DNA of 64,000 nucleotides. Source: Muribaculum gordoncarteri (GTDB lineage: Bacteria; Bacteroidota; Bacteroidia; Bacteroidales; Muribaculaceae). Positions 44,568 to 53,860 of this stretch are shown piece by piece. The stretch covers positions 124,001 to 188,000 of the forward strand of contig NZ_CP039393.1 in NCBI RefSeq assembly GCF_004803695.1. Reading direction: 5' to 3'. The position numbers were made by a program, and so were the translations under genes. Below the pieces are notes generated by a model that had not been told where the DNA came from, made no database searches, and was given only the letters and a program-made list of their open reading frames with translations. Numbering within the stretch: position 1 is the stretch's first letter; the number at the start of each line of letters is the position of its first letter.

Positions 44568-45602
44568 TTATTGCTCTTTACGAGCCTTTCCGGCGAGCAT
44601 TCCGCAGGCGGCGGCTATGTCCTCGCCTCGTGATGCGCGTATGGTTGCCGTTACGCCGTGTTCGTTGAGCCTGTCGCGGAAGGCGGTCATCGTGTCGGTC
44701 GATGATGTGCTCAGGTCGCTGTCGGGTATGGCGTGGAAGCGGATGAGGTTGACGCGGCAGTCAAGTCCTTTAAGCAGTCGTGCGAGAGCGTCGGCGTCAC
44801 GCAGGCTGTCGTTTACACCGCGCCACATGATGTACTCGAATGAGAGTCGGCGCTGGTGGGCGAAGTCATATTGTCGCAACAGCGCGATGACATCGCGTGA
44901 GTGATAGGCGCGTTCTACAGGCATGAGCGATGCCCGTTGCTCGGGATAGGGGGAGTGGAGGCTCACGGCAAGATGCACCTTGGTGGTGTCGAGCAGTGTT
45001 TTCATCTCGTTTATTTTGCCGATGGTCGACACGGTTATGCGCTTCGGGCTCCATGCCAGTCCCCAGGGCGATGTGAGCACCTCGATTGCCTGAAGCACGG
45101 CGGGCAGATTATCCATCGGTTCGCCCATACCCATGAATACGACATTGGTGAGCGACCGGCTTTGGGGTATCGCTATGATTTGGTTGATGATGTCACACGC
45201 CGTCAGGTTGCCGTGGAAACCCTGTCGGCCTGTCATGCAGAATTTGCATCCCATGCGGCATCCCGCCTGTGACGACACGCACAGTGTGGCGCGATCCTTG
45301 TCGGGAATGTAGACTGCTTCTATGTCACGACCTCCTTTTCCGTCAAACAGGTACTTGACCGTGCCGTCCGATGATTCGGCCGCCGCTTTGGGGGGCGTTA
45401 CGCCTATGCAGTAGTCGGTTGAGAGGCGTTGACGGGCGCTTTTCGACAGGTTGGTCATCTCGTCGATCGATGTGACGCGTTTCTCGTAGAGCCATTGTGA
45501 CATCTGCTTTGCGGCAAATGACGGCATTCCGCATTCAGCGGCTACGTTACGGAGTTGTTCGAGGGTCAGTCCGGTAAGCGGTTTTTTGATTGTCGTTTCC
45601 AT
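44568..45602 (-). CDS. rlmN: 23S rRNA/tRNA adenine-C2 methyltransferase RlmN
   Basis: This radical-SAM enzyme has the CxxxCxxC cluster motif in CRMGCKFCMTG, preceded by RATLCVSSQAG. NVVFMGMGEPMDN and RITVSTIGKI follow, with the C-terminal catalytic Cys in EDIAAACGML. It methylates A2503 of 23S rRNA and A37 of some tRNAs. I chose METTIKKPL because the upstream in-frame ATG lies inside the -7 box TAACTTTG; this start leaves almost no leader. Confidence 0.95.
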   Translation of the reverse strand: METTIKKPLTGLTLEQLRNVAAECGMPSFAAKQMSQWLYEKRVTSIDEMTNLSKSARQRLSTDYCIGVTPPKAAAESSDGTVKYLFDGKGGRDIEAVYIPDKDRATLCVSSQAGCRMGCKFCMTGRQGFHGNLTACDIINQIIAIPQSRSLTNVVFMGMGEPMDNLPAVLQAIEVLTSPWGLAWSPKRITVSTIGKINEMKTLLDTTKVHLAVSLHSPYPEQRASLMPVERAYHSRDVIALLRQYDFAHQRRLSFEYIMWRGVNDSLRDADALARLLKGLDCRVNLIRFHAIPDSDLSTSSTDTMTAFRDRLNEHGVTATIRASRGEDIAAACGMLAGKARKEQ

Positions 45603-45608
45603 AGAGTG

Positions 45609-45616
45609 CAAAGTTA
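45609..45616 (-). promoter_or_regulatory. -7 box of rlmN, near-leaderless start
   Basis: TAACTTTG on the minus strand ends six bases before the rlmN ATG, so the transcript should begin at or next to the start codon. Confidence 0.55.
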
Positions 45617-45734
45617 CGCTTTTTTTGATGTTGTGATTGCTATGTGATATGTTAAAATGATTTGGGTGTAATAAAATCTTTTCAATCCTGTTAAATAATT
45701 GTGTGATATTGTTTTTTTATTCGAGAAATTTGAT

Positions 45735-45742
45735 TATGTTTG
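45735..45742 (+). promoter_or_regulatory. -7 box of the DUF2851 gene
   Basis: TATGTTTG matches TAnnTTTG and ends 21 nt before the start codon. Confidence 0.5.
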
Positions 45743-45763
45743 CGCATTAGCAAAGTGTAACCT

Positions 45764-47047
45764 ATGGAAAGACTGATGCAATACGTATGGCAGCATCGGC
45801 TGTGGCCCGTTAAGGATATGTTTACAGTCGATGGCCATCGTGTGCATGTCATAGACCCGGGTTGCCTGAATCATGATTCCGGGCCCGATTTTTTCAATGC
45901 AAAGATTCGCATAGGCGATGAAATGTGGGCGGGTGATGTGGAAATCCATGTGAGGGCAAGCGACTGGCACCGTCACGGACATGACGGCGACAAGGCTTAC
46001 GATTCGGTGATACTTCATGTCGTTTCCAAGGATGATGCGCCGGTGAGGCGGAGCGACGGGAATGTGATACCTCAGATGAAAATGTCATGTTCGCCTTCGT
46101 TCAACGAGAGTTACAGGCGATTGGTGGCTTCGGCGGCCGACGACCTTCCATGCCATGAAGAGTTCAAGACCATCGACAATGTGCGGCTGTACTCATGGCT
46201 CGACAATCTCGCCTATGAGCGTCTTTACAATAAGAGCGAGCGCATCAACCGTTACCTGTCGCGATTCTCGGGCGACTGGGAGTCGACATGCTATGTGACC
46301 CTTGCGCGCGCACTTGGCTTCGGGGTTAACAGTGAGCCGTTTGAGAGGCTTGCGTTAAGCGTTCCGTTGCGTTTCGTGGGCAAGCACAGCGACTCGGCAT
46401 TGAGCATAGAGGCTCTGCTTTTCGGACAGTCGGGACTGCTTGACGAGGTAGGCGACGGTGACTCCTATGTGGAGCTGCTGAAAAAGGAGTATGACTATCT
46501 TGCCCGGAAATTCTCGCTCGAACGACAGCCGAGGCTCGGGTGGAAGATGTCGCGGATGCGTCCGGCCAATTTTCCCCACAGGCGCATTGCATTTCTTGCG
46601 GCAATGCTCTTTGGCGGATTCAGGCTGATGTCACGCATTGTGGATGCAGGGAATCTGGCGCAGGCCTATAAGCTATTTGAGGTTGAGCTTGTGGGTTACT
46701 GGGCGAGTCACTACACCTTCAACGGCTCTCTTGAGGCTGCACGCAGCGTGGCGTTGAGCCGAGGCTCGATAACGGTGCTTATAATAAATGTAGTGGTGCC
46801 GCTTCTCTATGCCTACGGGTTGTCGCTCGACGACAAGTCGATGACCGACAGGGCGGTCGCCATGTTGCAGGAGATGAAGCCCGAGAGCAACTCGGTGGTC
46901 GCGATGTTTGTAGGTGCCGGCGTAAAGTGTGACGATGCGTTCACCTCACAGGCGCTGATTCAGTTGCGTCGCGAGTACTGCGAGGCTCGCAAGTGCCTCT
47001 ACTGCAGGGTGGGGCACAGGATGCTGTCACGTAGTGTAAAGGCTTGA
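45764..47047 (+). CDS. DUF2851 family protein
   Basis: The 427-residue protein matches the Bacteroidetes DUF2851 family. The start YVWQHRLWPVKDMFTVDGHR is followed by PGCLNHDSGPDFFNAKIRIG, WAGDVEIHVRASDWHRHGHD and VILHVV, a stretch with conserved His and Asp residues reminiscent of a nuclease or metal-binding fold. The C-terminal half is helical and ends with CEARKCLYCRVGHRML, where two Cys could bind metal. No signal peptide is present, so it should be cytosolic. Function is unknown in the family. Confidence 0.85.
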   Translation: MERLMQYVWQHRLWPVKDMFTVDGHRVHVIDPGCLNHDSGPDFFNAKIRIGDEMWAGDVEIHVRASDWHRHGHDGDKAYDSVILHVVSKDDAPVRRSDGNVIPQMKMSCSPSFNESYRRLVASAADDLPCHEEFKTIDNVRLYSWLDNLAYERLYNKSERINRYLSRFSGDWESTCYVTLARALGFGVNSEPFERLALSVPLRFVGKHSDSALSIEALLFGQSGLLDEVGDGDSYVELLKKEYDYLARKFSLERQPRLGWKMSRMRPANFPHRRIAFLAAMLFGGFRLMSRIVDAGNLAQAYKLFEVELVGYWASHYTFNGSLEAARSVALSRGSITVLIINVVVPLLYAYGLSLDDKSMTDRAVAMLQEMKPESNSVVAMFVGAGVKCDDAFTSQALIQLRREYCEARKCLYCRVGHRMLSRSVKA

Positions 47048-47185
47048 GGTTAGGAAAAGGAAATAATAATGACTCTAATATATTTTGTAATCTAAATGTA
47101 TTTAGGAATGTGATCTTGGTTGTCTAGTGGTAGGACTTTGTGGGATTAGTCTTTCGGTTTAATTTGACCCATGAAGTCACTGGTG

Positions 47186-47236
47186 GAGCCACCCTTGCAC
47201 TGTCTGCGTTATTGTAGACACTGTAACGGGTGGCTC
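47186..47236 (+). terminator. Large hairpin downstream of the DUF2851 gene
   Basis: GAGCCACCC pairs with GGGTGGCTC and an inner TGTCT/AGACA extends the stem to a 51-nt hairpin. No T tract follows, so it may be a processing or stabilising element rather than a classical terminator. The surrounding 300 bp hold no gene. Confidence 0.4.
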
Positions 47237-47349
47237 TGCCATGATTGTAGTTGCCCACTACTGTTAATAATCCGTAAAGTGCTTGACGCGCCGATATTTG
47301 AGCGATAAAAAAGATTGGGATGTGGTGCATTACTTAATTGATATTTATG

Positions 47350-47357
47350 TATCTTTG
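47350..47357 (+). promoter_or_regulatory. -7 box of the namZ operon, near-leaderless start
   Basis: TATCTTTG ends four bases before the chosen ATG at 47362. The longer in-frame start lies upstream of the box and is therefore unlikely. Confidence 0.55.
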
Positions 47358-47361
47358 TGGA

Positions 47362-48555
47362 ATGATAATATCCAACATTAAAAGAATTGTCGCATTGCTG
47401 ATTTTCTCGGCGCTTATTCTTTCTACCTCATTTATAGCCGATGCCGCTGAAGTGACTGTGGGCGCTGCGAGGATTGACCTTTACAAGCCTTGGCTTGAAG
47501 GGCGCCGGGTGGCGTTGCTGTCCAATCACACCGGCATGGTCGGCTCCAAGCACACTCTCGACCTCCTGCTCGAAAACGGTGTCAATGTGGTGACGCTCTT
47601 TTCGCCCGAACACGGATTCCGTGGTACTGCCGATGCCGGACAGCATGTGGCAAGCTCGGTTGACGAGGTGACGGGAATACCCATCGCGTCGCTGTATAAC
47701 GGCGGAAAACGCGGCCCGTCGCCCGAGGTGATGGCCGGTGTCGATGTGATTCTTGTGGATCTTCAGGATGTGGGAACACGATTCTACACCTACTACATAA
47801 CCATGCTTGAGGTAATGGAGGCGGCTGCCCGTCACGGCAAGAGCGTCATCGTGCTTGACCGTCCAAATCCGCTCGGAATGTCGGTCGACGGCCCGGTGCT
47901 TGACATGAAACTGCGTTCAGGCGTGGGACGACTTCCCATTCCGGTTCTGCACGGACTCACTCTCGGCGAGATGGCCAAGATGGCCGTAGGCGAGGGATGG
48001 TTGCCCGGTGCTTCAAGCCTTGACCTGAAGGTTGTGCCCTGCAAGGACTACACCCACTCGACACGTTATGCACTTCCCGTGGCTCCGTCGCCCAATCTGA
48101 GGAGCATGAAGGCCATATACCTTTATCCGTCGCTGTGTTACTTCGAGGGAACTACCGCCAGCGTGGGACGCGGAACCGATATGCCGTTCCTCGTTTACGG
48201 TCATCCGCTCATGAAGGCTCGTGGCTTCTCGTTTACGCCCCGTAGCGTGCCGGGTGCCAAGAATCCGCCTTTGCGCGACAAGCGGTGCAATGGCGTAGAC
48301 CTGCGCGAGGTCGATGACGATGCTGCGATTGACGGCGGTGTCGACTTGTCGTACATAATCGATGCCTACAACTCGATGACACAGGGAAAATCACGTTTCT
48401 TCAACTCTTTTTTTGACAAACTAATAGGCAACACCAAGATTCGCCCGATGATAGAGGCCGGCCGAAGTGCCGATGAGATAAAGGCCACATGGCGCGACGA
48501 GGTGGCGCAGTTCAAGAAGCTGCGCAGCCGCTACTTGCTATATCCCGAACAATGA
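47362..48555 (+). CDS. namZ: NamZ-type exo-N-acetylmuramidase (DUF1343)
   Basis: The 397-residue exported protein has a signal peptide (IVALLIFSALILSTSFIADA) and the DUF1343 domain of NamZ, an exo-beta-N-acetylmuramidase that removes MurNAc from peptidoglycan fragments. Family segments include GRRVALLSNHTGMVG, VVTLFSPEHGFRG, VDVILVDLQDVGTRFYTYY, VIVLDRPNPLG and YFEGTTASVGRGTDMPF. It overlaps the symporter gene by four bases (ATGA). The start was set by the promoter position and signal peptide. Confidence 0.9.
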   Translation: MIISNIKRIVALLIFSALILSTSFIADAAEVTVGAARIDLYKPWLEGRRVALLSNHTGMVGSKHTLDLLLENGVNVVTLFSPEHGFRGTADAGQHVASSVDEVTGIPIASLYNGGKRGPSPEVMAGVDVILVDLQDVGTRFYTYYITMLEVMEAAARHGKSVIVLDRPNPLGMSVDGPVLDMKLRSGVGRLPIPVLHGLTLGEMAKMAVGEGWLPGASSLDLKVVPCKDYTHSTRYALPVAPSPNLRSMKAIYLYPSLCYFEGTTASVGRGTDMPFLVYGHPLMKARGFSFTPRSVPGAKNPPLRDKRCNGVDLREVDDDAAIDGGVDLSYIIDAYNSMTQGKSRFFNSFFDKLIGNTKIRPMIEAGRSADEIKATWRDEVAQFKKLRSRYLLYPEQ

Positions 48556-50042
48556 CCCCTACGATAGTTATAATAACCGTGCTGGCTTACTTCGCCGTTC
48601 TGTTTGGCGTAAGTCATCTCACATCCCGCAACAGTGACAACGCTTCGTTTTTCAACGGCAACAGGCGCGCCCCGTGGCCGTTGGTGGCTTTTGCCATGGT
48701 GGGTGCCGCCATATCGGGCGTAACGTTCATCAGCGTTCCAGGAATGGTGGTCGACAAAGGCTACAGCTACCTGCAGATGGTGCTCGGCTTCATCGTGGGC
48801 TACTGGGTGATAGCGTTTGTGCTTGTGCCGCTCTTCTACAAGCGCAACCTGTTGTCGATTTACGGTTATCTCGGCGAGCGTTTCGGTTCATCGACTTACC
48901 GTACCGGGGCATGGTTCTTCTTCGTTTCAAAGATGCTTGGCGCGGCGGTGAGGTTTTTTGTCGTGTGCATAGTGCTTCAGACTCTTGTGTGCGACCCTCT
49001 CGGTATTCCGTTTGTGGTCAATGTCGCCGTAACCATAGCCATTGTGTGGCTCTACACTTTCCGCGGAGGTGTCAAGACCCTGATATGGACCGATACCCTC
49101 AAGAGTTTCTGCCTTATAATGTCGGTGGTGCTGTGTATATGGTTCATAGCGCAGAACCTCGACCTGTCGTGGGCCGGTGTCGTCGATTCGATTGGTCGGC
49201 ACGGCTCGTCACGCATCTTCTACTTCGACGATCCGTCACGCGGCGTCTACTTCTGGAAGCAGTTTCTTGCCGGAGTGTTCATGGCCATCGCCATAAACGG
49301 CCTTGACCAGGACATGATGCAGCGCAACCTTGCGTGCCGTGACTCGCGTCAGTCGCAGAAGAACATGATTGTGAGCGGTGTCATGCAGTTTTTTGTCATA
49401 GCCCTGTTTCTGGTGCTCGGAACTCTGCTTGTGATATATGTCGAGAGCACACCGTCGTTGTCGATGCCCGAGAAGAGCGATGAGCTCTTTGGCCTTGTTG
49501 CTGCGCACGAGTCACTGCCCGTGGCTGTGGGCGTGCTCTTCATCCTCGGACTTGTGTCGGCTGCCTACTCGGCTGCCGGTTCGGCACTCACATCGCTCAC
49601 CACATCGTTTACGGTCGACATTCTCGATGCATCGGGCATGGAGGAGAGTCGCCTTGCACGTGTGCGCAAATGGGTGCACATCGCGATGTCGGCCACGATG
49701 GGCCTTGTAATAGTCGTGTTTTACATGATCAGCGAGGAGGACGCCATAAGCGCCGTCTACACCCTCGCATCCTATACCTACGGCCCCATATTGGGCCTCT
49801 TTGTGTTCGGCATGTTCACCAAGCGACCTGTCAATGATCGGCTGGTGCCTGTAGTGTGCATTGCCGCGCCATGTCTTTGTTGGCTGGTGAAGTACTTCTT
49901 GAATGAATCGTTTGGCTATGAGATGAGTTTTGAATTGTTGATATTCAACGCTCTGCTCACGGCTGTCGGTCTGTCCCTATTGCCGGGAAAAGCGTCGGTG
50001 TCTGACATCGAGGCCGCCCGGGAATCCGTTTCTGCCGAATAG
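48552..50042 (+). CDS. Sodium:solute symporter (SSS family)
   Basis: This protein of about 496 residues has some 13 membrane helices. It begins with MTPTIVIITVLAYFAVLFGV and has NASFFNGNRRAPWPLVAFAM and GVTFISVPGMV, typical of sodium:solute symporters. The start is set by the ATGA overlap with namZ; a longer reading frame lies inside namZ. Coupling to NamZ suggests it imports MurNAc or a related cell-wall sugar, which is inferred from the pairing. There are no phosphotransferase genes nearby. Confidence 0.9.
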   Translation: MTPTIVIITVLAYFAVLFGVSHLTSRNSDNASFFNGNRRAPWPLVAFAMVGAAISGVTFISVPGMVVDKGYSYLQMVLGFIVGYWVIAFVLVPLFYKRNLLSIYGYLGERFGSSTYRTGAWFFFVSKMLGAAVRFFVVCIVLQTLVCDPLGIPFVVNVAVTIAIVWLYTFRGGVKTLIWTDTLKSFCLIMSVVLCIWFIAQNLDLSWAGVVDSIGRHGSSRIFYFDDPSRGVYFWKQFLAGVFMAIAINGLDQDMMQRNLACRDSRQSQKNMIVSGVMQFFVIALFLVLGTLLVIYVESTPSLSMPEKSDELFGLVAAHESLPVAVGVLFILGLVSAAYSAAGSALTSLTTSFTVDILDASGMEESRLARVRKWVHIAMSATMGLVIVVFYMISEEDAISAVYTLASYTYGPILGLFVFGMFTKRPVNDRLVPVVCIAAPCLCWLVKYFLNESFGYEMSFELLIFNALLTAVGLSLLPGKASVSDIEAARESVSAE

Positions 50043-50090
50043 CGGAAATTTAATGAATATCTATTTGTCTGTTTCAATTTTAAATTATTT

Positions 50091-50981
50091 ATGGCACGAG
50101 ATTTATTTAGCAGGTATATATGGCTTATCGACACCATACGCCGATATGGGTCGTTGACTCGTGATGAAATCAATCGGCTGTGGATAAAGTCGCCTTACTC
50201 CAACGGCGAGCCTCTTCCACGGCGCACATTCTACACCTATCGCAATGCAATCGAGGAACTTTTTAAGATAAACATCGAGTGTAACCCGTCGACATTCGAG
50301 TACTATATCGAGCAGAGCAACGATCACTACGAGAGTGTCATGAACTGGTTGCTCAACTCGGCCTCCATCGGCAATCTGTTGAATGACGCACATGACATTG
50401 CCGATTCCATTTTCCTTGAAAACGTTCCGTCGGCGCGTGAATTCCTGTCGATTACCGTCGATTCACTGAAGGAGCGTCGTCCTATGAAGTTCAACTACCA
50501 CCCCTATACACGCCTCAATCCTACGCGTGACATAGTGCTCGAACCCTACTTCCTGAAGATATTCAAGCAGCGATGGTATGTGACGGGCCGAAACGTGAAG
50601 GAGGATGTCATAAAGACCTACGCGCTCGACCGCATGAGCGAGGCCACGCTGTTGCCGTCGGTATATGAGATACCCGAGGACTTCGATGCCGAGGCCTACT
50701 TCCGCGACAGCTACGGAATCATATTTGACGAGGGCGAGGTAAAGCACGTGGCTGTGCGTACCGATTCACGGCAGGCCAAGTATTTCCGTTCGGTGCCGTT
50801 GCATGCGTCACAGCAGGAAGTGCTGCACGACTCCTATTCGATATTTTATTTCAAGATCAAGATCACTCCCGATTTTGTCCAGGAGCTGCTCTCCTACGGT
50901 CCCAAGGTGACGGTGTTGAGTCCCCCCGAGCTACGCGCCATAATGATCAACAACCTGCGCGAGGCGTTGGCGCAATATTAA
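50091..50981 (+). CDS. WYL-domain transcriptional regulator
   Basis: The 296-residue protein has an N-terminal winged-helix region (RYIWLIDTIRRYGSLTRDEI, PLPRRTFYTYRNAIEELF) and a WYL ligand-binding domain at about residues 120-210 (RRPMKFNYHPY, LEPYFLKIFKQRWYVTGRN, KTYALDRMSEATLL). A WCX-like C-terminal region follows. Such proteins sense nucleotides or other small ligands. It lies 48 nt after the symporter gene and may regulate the namZ operon, or be independent. Confidence 0.88.
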   Translation: MARDLFSRYIWLIDTIRRYGSLTRDEINRLWIKSPYSNGEPLPRRTFYTYRNAIEELFKINIECNPSTFEYYIEQSNDHYESVMNWLLNSASIGNLLNDAHDIADSIFLENVPSAREFLSITVDSLKERRPMKFNYHPYTRLNPTRDIVLEPYFLKIFKQRWYVTGRNVKEDVIKTYALDRMSEATLLPSVYEIPEDFDAEAYFRDSYGIIFDEGEVKHVAVRTDSRQAKYFRSVPLHASQQEVLHDSYSIFYFKIKITPDFVQELLSYGPKVTVLSPPELRAIMINNLREALAQY

Positions 50982-50985
50982 GTCC

Positions 50986-53763
50986 TTAGTGGGCTTCAAG
51001 CCAGTTGCTTCCCACACCCGACGACACGATGAGCGGCACCCTGCCGTGGTAGGCGTTCATCATGTCGGAGGTCACGATAGCCTGTACGCGTTCAAGTTCT
51101 TCCGGCACAACGTTGAATATCAATTCATCGTGGACCTGCATTATCATGCGTGACTTCAATCCCTCCTGCTCGAAGTTGCGGGCTATGTTCACCATGGCGA
51201 GCTTTATAATGTCGGCGGCCGAACCCTGGATGGGGGCGTTCACGGCATTTCGCTCGGCATATCCGCGCACAACGGCGTTTCTTGAATTTATTTCGGGGAG
51301 CATTCGCTTGCGACCCATTATAGTTGTGACATATCCGTCGCTGCGAGCCTTCTCGATAGCTTCGGCGATGTACTCCTTGATGTGAGGATAGGTGGCGAAG
51401 TATCCGTCAATCAGCATCTTGGCTTCAGCTCGCGGAATGCGTAACCTCTCCGAGAGGCCAAATGCCGATATGCCGTAGATTATTCCGAAGTTGGCGGTTT
51501 TGGCGCGTCGGCGCTGCTCGTCGCTCACATCCTCTATGCGCTCCTTGTATATCTTTGCCGCTGTGGCCTGATGGATGTCGGCACCCGAAAGAAACGCCTC
51601 GATCATATCGTTGTCGCCGCTTATGTCGGCAATCAGTCGCAGTTCAATCTGCGAGTAGTCGGCACTCATGAACAGGTCGCCCCGGTCGGCTATGAAGGCG
51701 CGTCGTATTTCGCGGCCGTCGTCGGTGCGTATGGGGATGTTCTGCAGGTTGGGGTTTGTCGATGAAATTCGTCCTGTGGCGGTTACGGTCTGGTTGTAGG
51801 TGGTGTGTATCTTTCCGGTCGACTGATTTATCAGCTGAGGCAGCGCATCGATGTAGGTTGTCAGCAGCTTGCGTATGCCTCGTATTTCAAGAATGGTGTC
51901 GACAATGGGATGCACGTTGCGGTATTTTTCAAGCACCTCCTCGGTGGTGGAGTAGGCGCCACGCTTTGTGCGCTTGGCTTTGGCGTCGATCTTCAGCCTT
52001 TCAAAGAGCACTTCGCCCACCTGCATTGGCGAGCCTATGTTGAACTCTCCGCCCGCAAGCCTGTAGGCCTCCTGCTCCATTTCGCGCAGCTGCGATGTGT
52101 ACTTGCGCGACAGCTCGGCCAACGCTTCGACATCGATGCGCACTCCCGTCCACTCCATCTCGGCAAGCACCTTTATGAGTGGCAGCTCGATGTCGTCCAT
52201 CAGATTTTTCACGCCGTTGCTCTCTATAAGCGGATTCAGCTTGTTGTAAAGTCGCAGCGTCATGTCGGCTACTTCACAGAGGCGCAGCATCTCCTCACCT
52301 GCAGGAAGCGGCTCGCCTTTCTTGCGGGTGCGCGATGTGTCATCGTAGTCGAGAGTGTGATAGTCGAGATAGGCGGCCACCACGCGCGGGAAAGAGTGAT
52401 TCATCTCAGGCTCGATGAGGTAGTGGGCCACCGATGTGTCGTAGTAGGGAGCTGTAAATGCAATGCCTTCGCGCTTCAGCAGCAGATAGTCGCGCTTTAC
52501 ATCGTGGCTTACAATGGTGACGAAGGGCGATGTAAACAGTTTGGCCAGGATTTTCAGCATTTCGTCACGTGCGGCTCCCTGCGGAGGCATGGCGATGTAG
52601 ACGGCTTTTCCCTCGGATGTCGAGATTGCCGTACCCATCCAGCGCGATGTCATGTCGTCGGAACCGATGGCATAGAGCGTCACTCCCACGCGTCCCGCCT
52701 TGACAGCCTCGTTGATTGTCGCCTCAAGGGTCGCGAGGTCGGTATTGGCTATGTAGTCATGCTCCGAGTCGGCCATGGCCGATGTGTCGGCTTGCTGAAC
52801 AGGCTCGTCGATGATGTCGAAGAGCGAGGGCATTTCGTTGGCTGCCGCAGGCTTGGCCTCAGGTGTGGGATCAGACGGCTGATTGTCGCCGTGACGGTCG
52901 TGCAGACGCTTGATGAACGTGCGGAACTCCAGCTCGGTGTATATTCCGGTCAGGGTGTTCACATCAATATCACCTCGGCGCAGATTGTCGATGGGGATGT
53001 CGACAGGCACATCGGTCTTTATTGTCGCGAGAAACTTTGAAAATCTTATCTGCTCGGCGTTGTCGACGATTTTGCGCTGCAAGGCACCCTTCAGTGAGTC
53101 GGTGTTGCCAAGCAGGTTCTCGACGGTGCCCCATTCCGATATAAGCTTCATGGCCGTCTTTTCGCCCACTCCGGGACATCCCGGAATGTTGTCGACCGCA
53201 TCGCCCTCAAGGGCGAGTATGTCTACCACCTGTTGCGGCGACTTTATGCCGTAACGCCCGCAGATTTCCTCGGGGCCGCGTATCTCCATCTCGGAACCTC
53301 GGAGCGAGGGCTTGAACATGAGCACGCGGTCGGTCACCAGCTGTCCGTAGTCCTTGTCGGGTGTCATCATGTAGGTGATGTAGCCCTCCTTCTCGGCGAT
53401 GTGCGACAGTGTGCCTATCACATCGTCGGCTTCATATCCCGGAATTTCGATAGCGGGGATTCCGTAAGCCTTTATGATGTCCTTTATATAGGGAATTGAC
53501 AGGGTTATGTCCTCGGGCTGCTTGTCGCGCTGCGCCTTGTACTCGGGATAGGCTTCGTGGCGGAATGTGGGGCCGCTCGGGTCGAAGCACACAGCGATGT
53601 GGGAGGGCTGCTGCTTGTTGAGCACCTCCTCAAGGGTGTTTACAAATCCGAATATCGCCGAGGTGTTGAAACCCCGTGAAGTCATGCGCGGAGCGCGTAT
53701 AAGTGCGTAGTAGGCACGGTATATTAGTGCATAGGCATCGAGCAGAAATAGTTTCTTATCCAT
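50986..53763 (-). CDS. polA: DNA polymerase I, degenerate proofreading domain
   Basis: The 925-residue protein has a 5' nuclease domain (LFLLDAYALIYRAYYALI, GYEADDVIGTLSHIAEKEG, LEGDAVDNIPGCPGVGEKTA), a central exonuclease-like domain and a family A polymerase domain (DYSQIELRL motif A, KTANFGIIYG motif B, MQVHDEL motif C). In the central domain the usual FDTET segment reads VGVTLYAIGSDD, so the DxE metal ligands are missing, although a VKRDY remnant of a later motif remains. 3'-5' proofreading is therefore probably lost. The gene converges on the WYL gene with a 4-bp gap. Confidence 0.95.
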   Translation of the reverse strand: MDKKLFLLDAYALIYRAYYALIRAPRMTSRGFNTSAIFGFVNTLEEVLNKQQPSHIAVCFDPSGPTFRHEAYPEYKAQRDKQPEDITLSIPYIKDIIKAYGIPAIEIPGYEADDVIGTLSHIAEKEGYITYMMTPDKDYGQLVTDRVLMFKPSLRGSEMEIRGPEEICGRYGIKSPQQVVDILALEGDAVDNIPGCPGVGEKTAMKLISEWGTVENLLGNTDSLKGALQRKIVDNAEQIRFSKFLATIKTDVPVDIPIDNLRRGDIDVNTLTGIYTELEFRTFIKRLHDRHGDNQPSDPTPEAKPAAANEMPSLFDIIDEPVQQADTSAMADSEHDYIANTDLATLEATINEAVKAGRVGVTLYAIGSDDMTSRWMGTAISTSEGKAVYIAMPPQGAARDEMLKILAKLFTSPFVTIVSHDVKRDYLLLKREGIAFTAPYYDTSVAHYLIEPEMNHSFPRVVAAYLDYHTLDYDDTSRTRKKGEPLPAGEEMLRLCEVADMTLRLYNKLNPLIESNGVKNLMDDIELPLIKVLAEMEWTGVRIDVEALAELSRKYTSQLREMEQEAYRLAGGEFNIGSPMQVGEVLFERLKIDAKAKRTKRGAYSTTEEVLEKYRNVHPIVDTILEIRGIRKLLTTYIDALPQLINQSTGKIHTTYNQTVTATGRISSTNPNLQNIPIRTDDGREIRRAFIADRGDLFMSADYSQIELRLIADISGDNDMIEAFLSGADIHQATAAKIYKERIEDVSDEQRRRAKTANFGIIYGISAFGLSERLRIPRAEAKMLIDGYFATYPHIKEYIAEAIEKARSDGYVTTIMGRKRMLPEINSRNAVVRGYAERNAVNAPIQGSAADIIKLAMVNIARNFEQEGLKSRMIMQVHDELIFNVVPEELERVQAIVTSDMMNAYHGRVPLIVSSGVGSNWLEAH

Positions 53764-53835
53764 TATATCGGCTGTTTTTTGTTAGTGTAAACAAGAAATT
53801 CACGATAAATATAGGCATAAAATTATAACTTTTAC

Positions 53836-53843
53836 TAATTTTG
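53836..53843 (+). promoter_or_regulatory. -7 box of the polyprenyl synthase gene
   Basis: TAATTTTG matches TAnnTTTG and ends 17 nt before the ATG; it faces away from the polA start. Confidence 0.5.
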
Positions 53844-53860
53844 CATCACAAAATGCCGAT

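Noticed and set aside
44140-44668. Two short plus-strand frames inside and beside the MITE-like element
   Set aside because: No family resemblance; one crosses the terminal inverted repeat and runs into rlmN on the other strand.
47118-47175. tRNA-like segment (GTC, then TAGTGGTAG, then GAC, like a D arm)
   Set aside because: The D-arm resemblance is not followed by a proper anticodon stem, T arm or matching acceptor stem.
51805-53040. 411-codon plus-strand frame opposite polA
   Set aside because: Lies wholly inside polA, whose motifs are unmistakable; the antisense frame has no recognisable domain and skewed composition typical of shadow frames.
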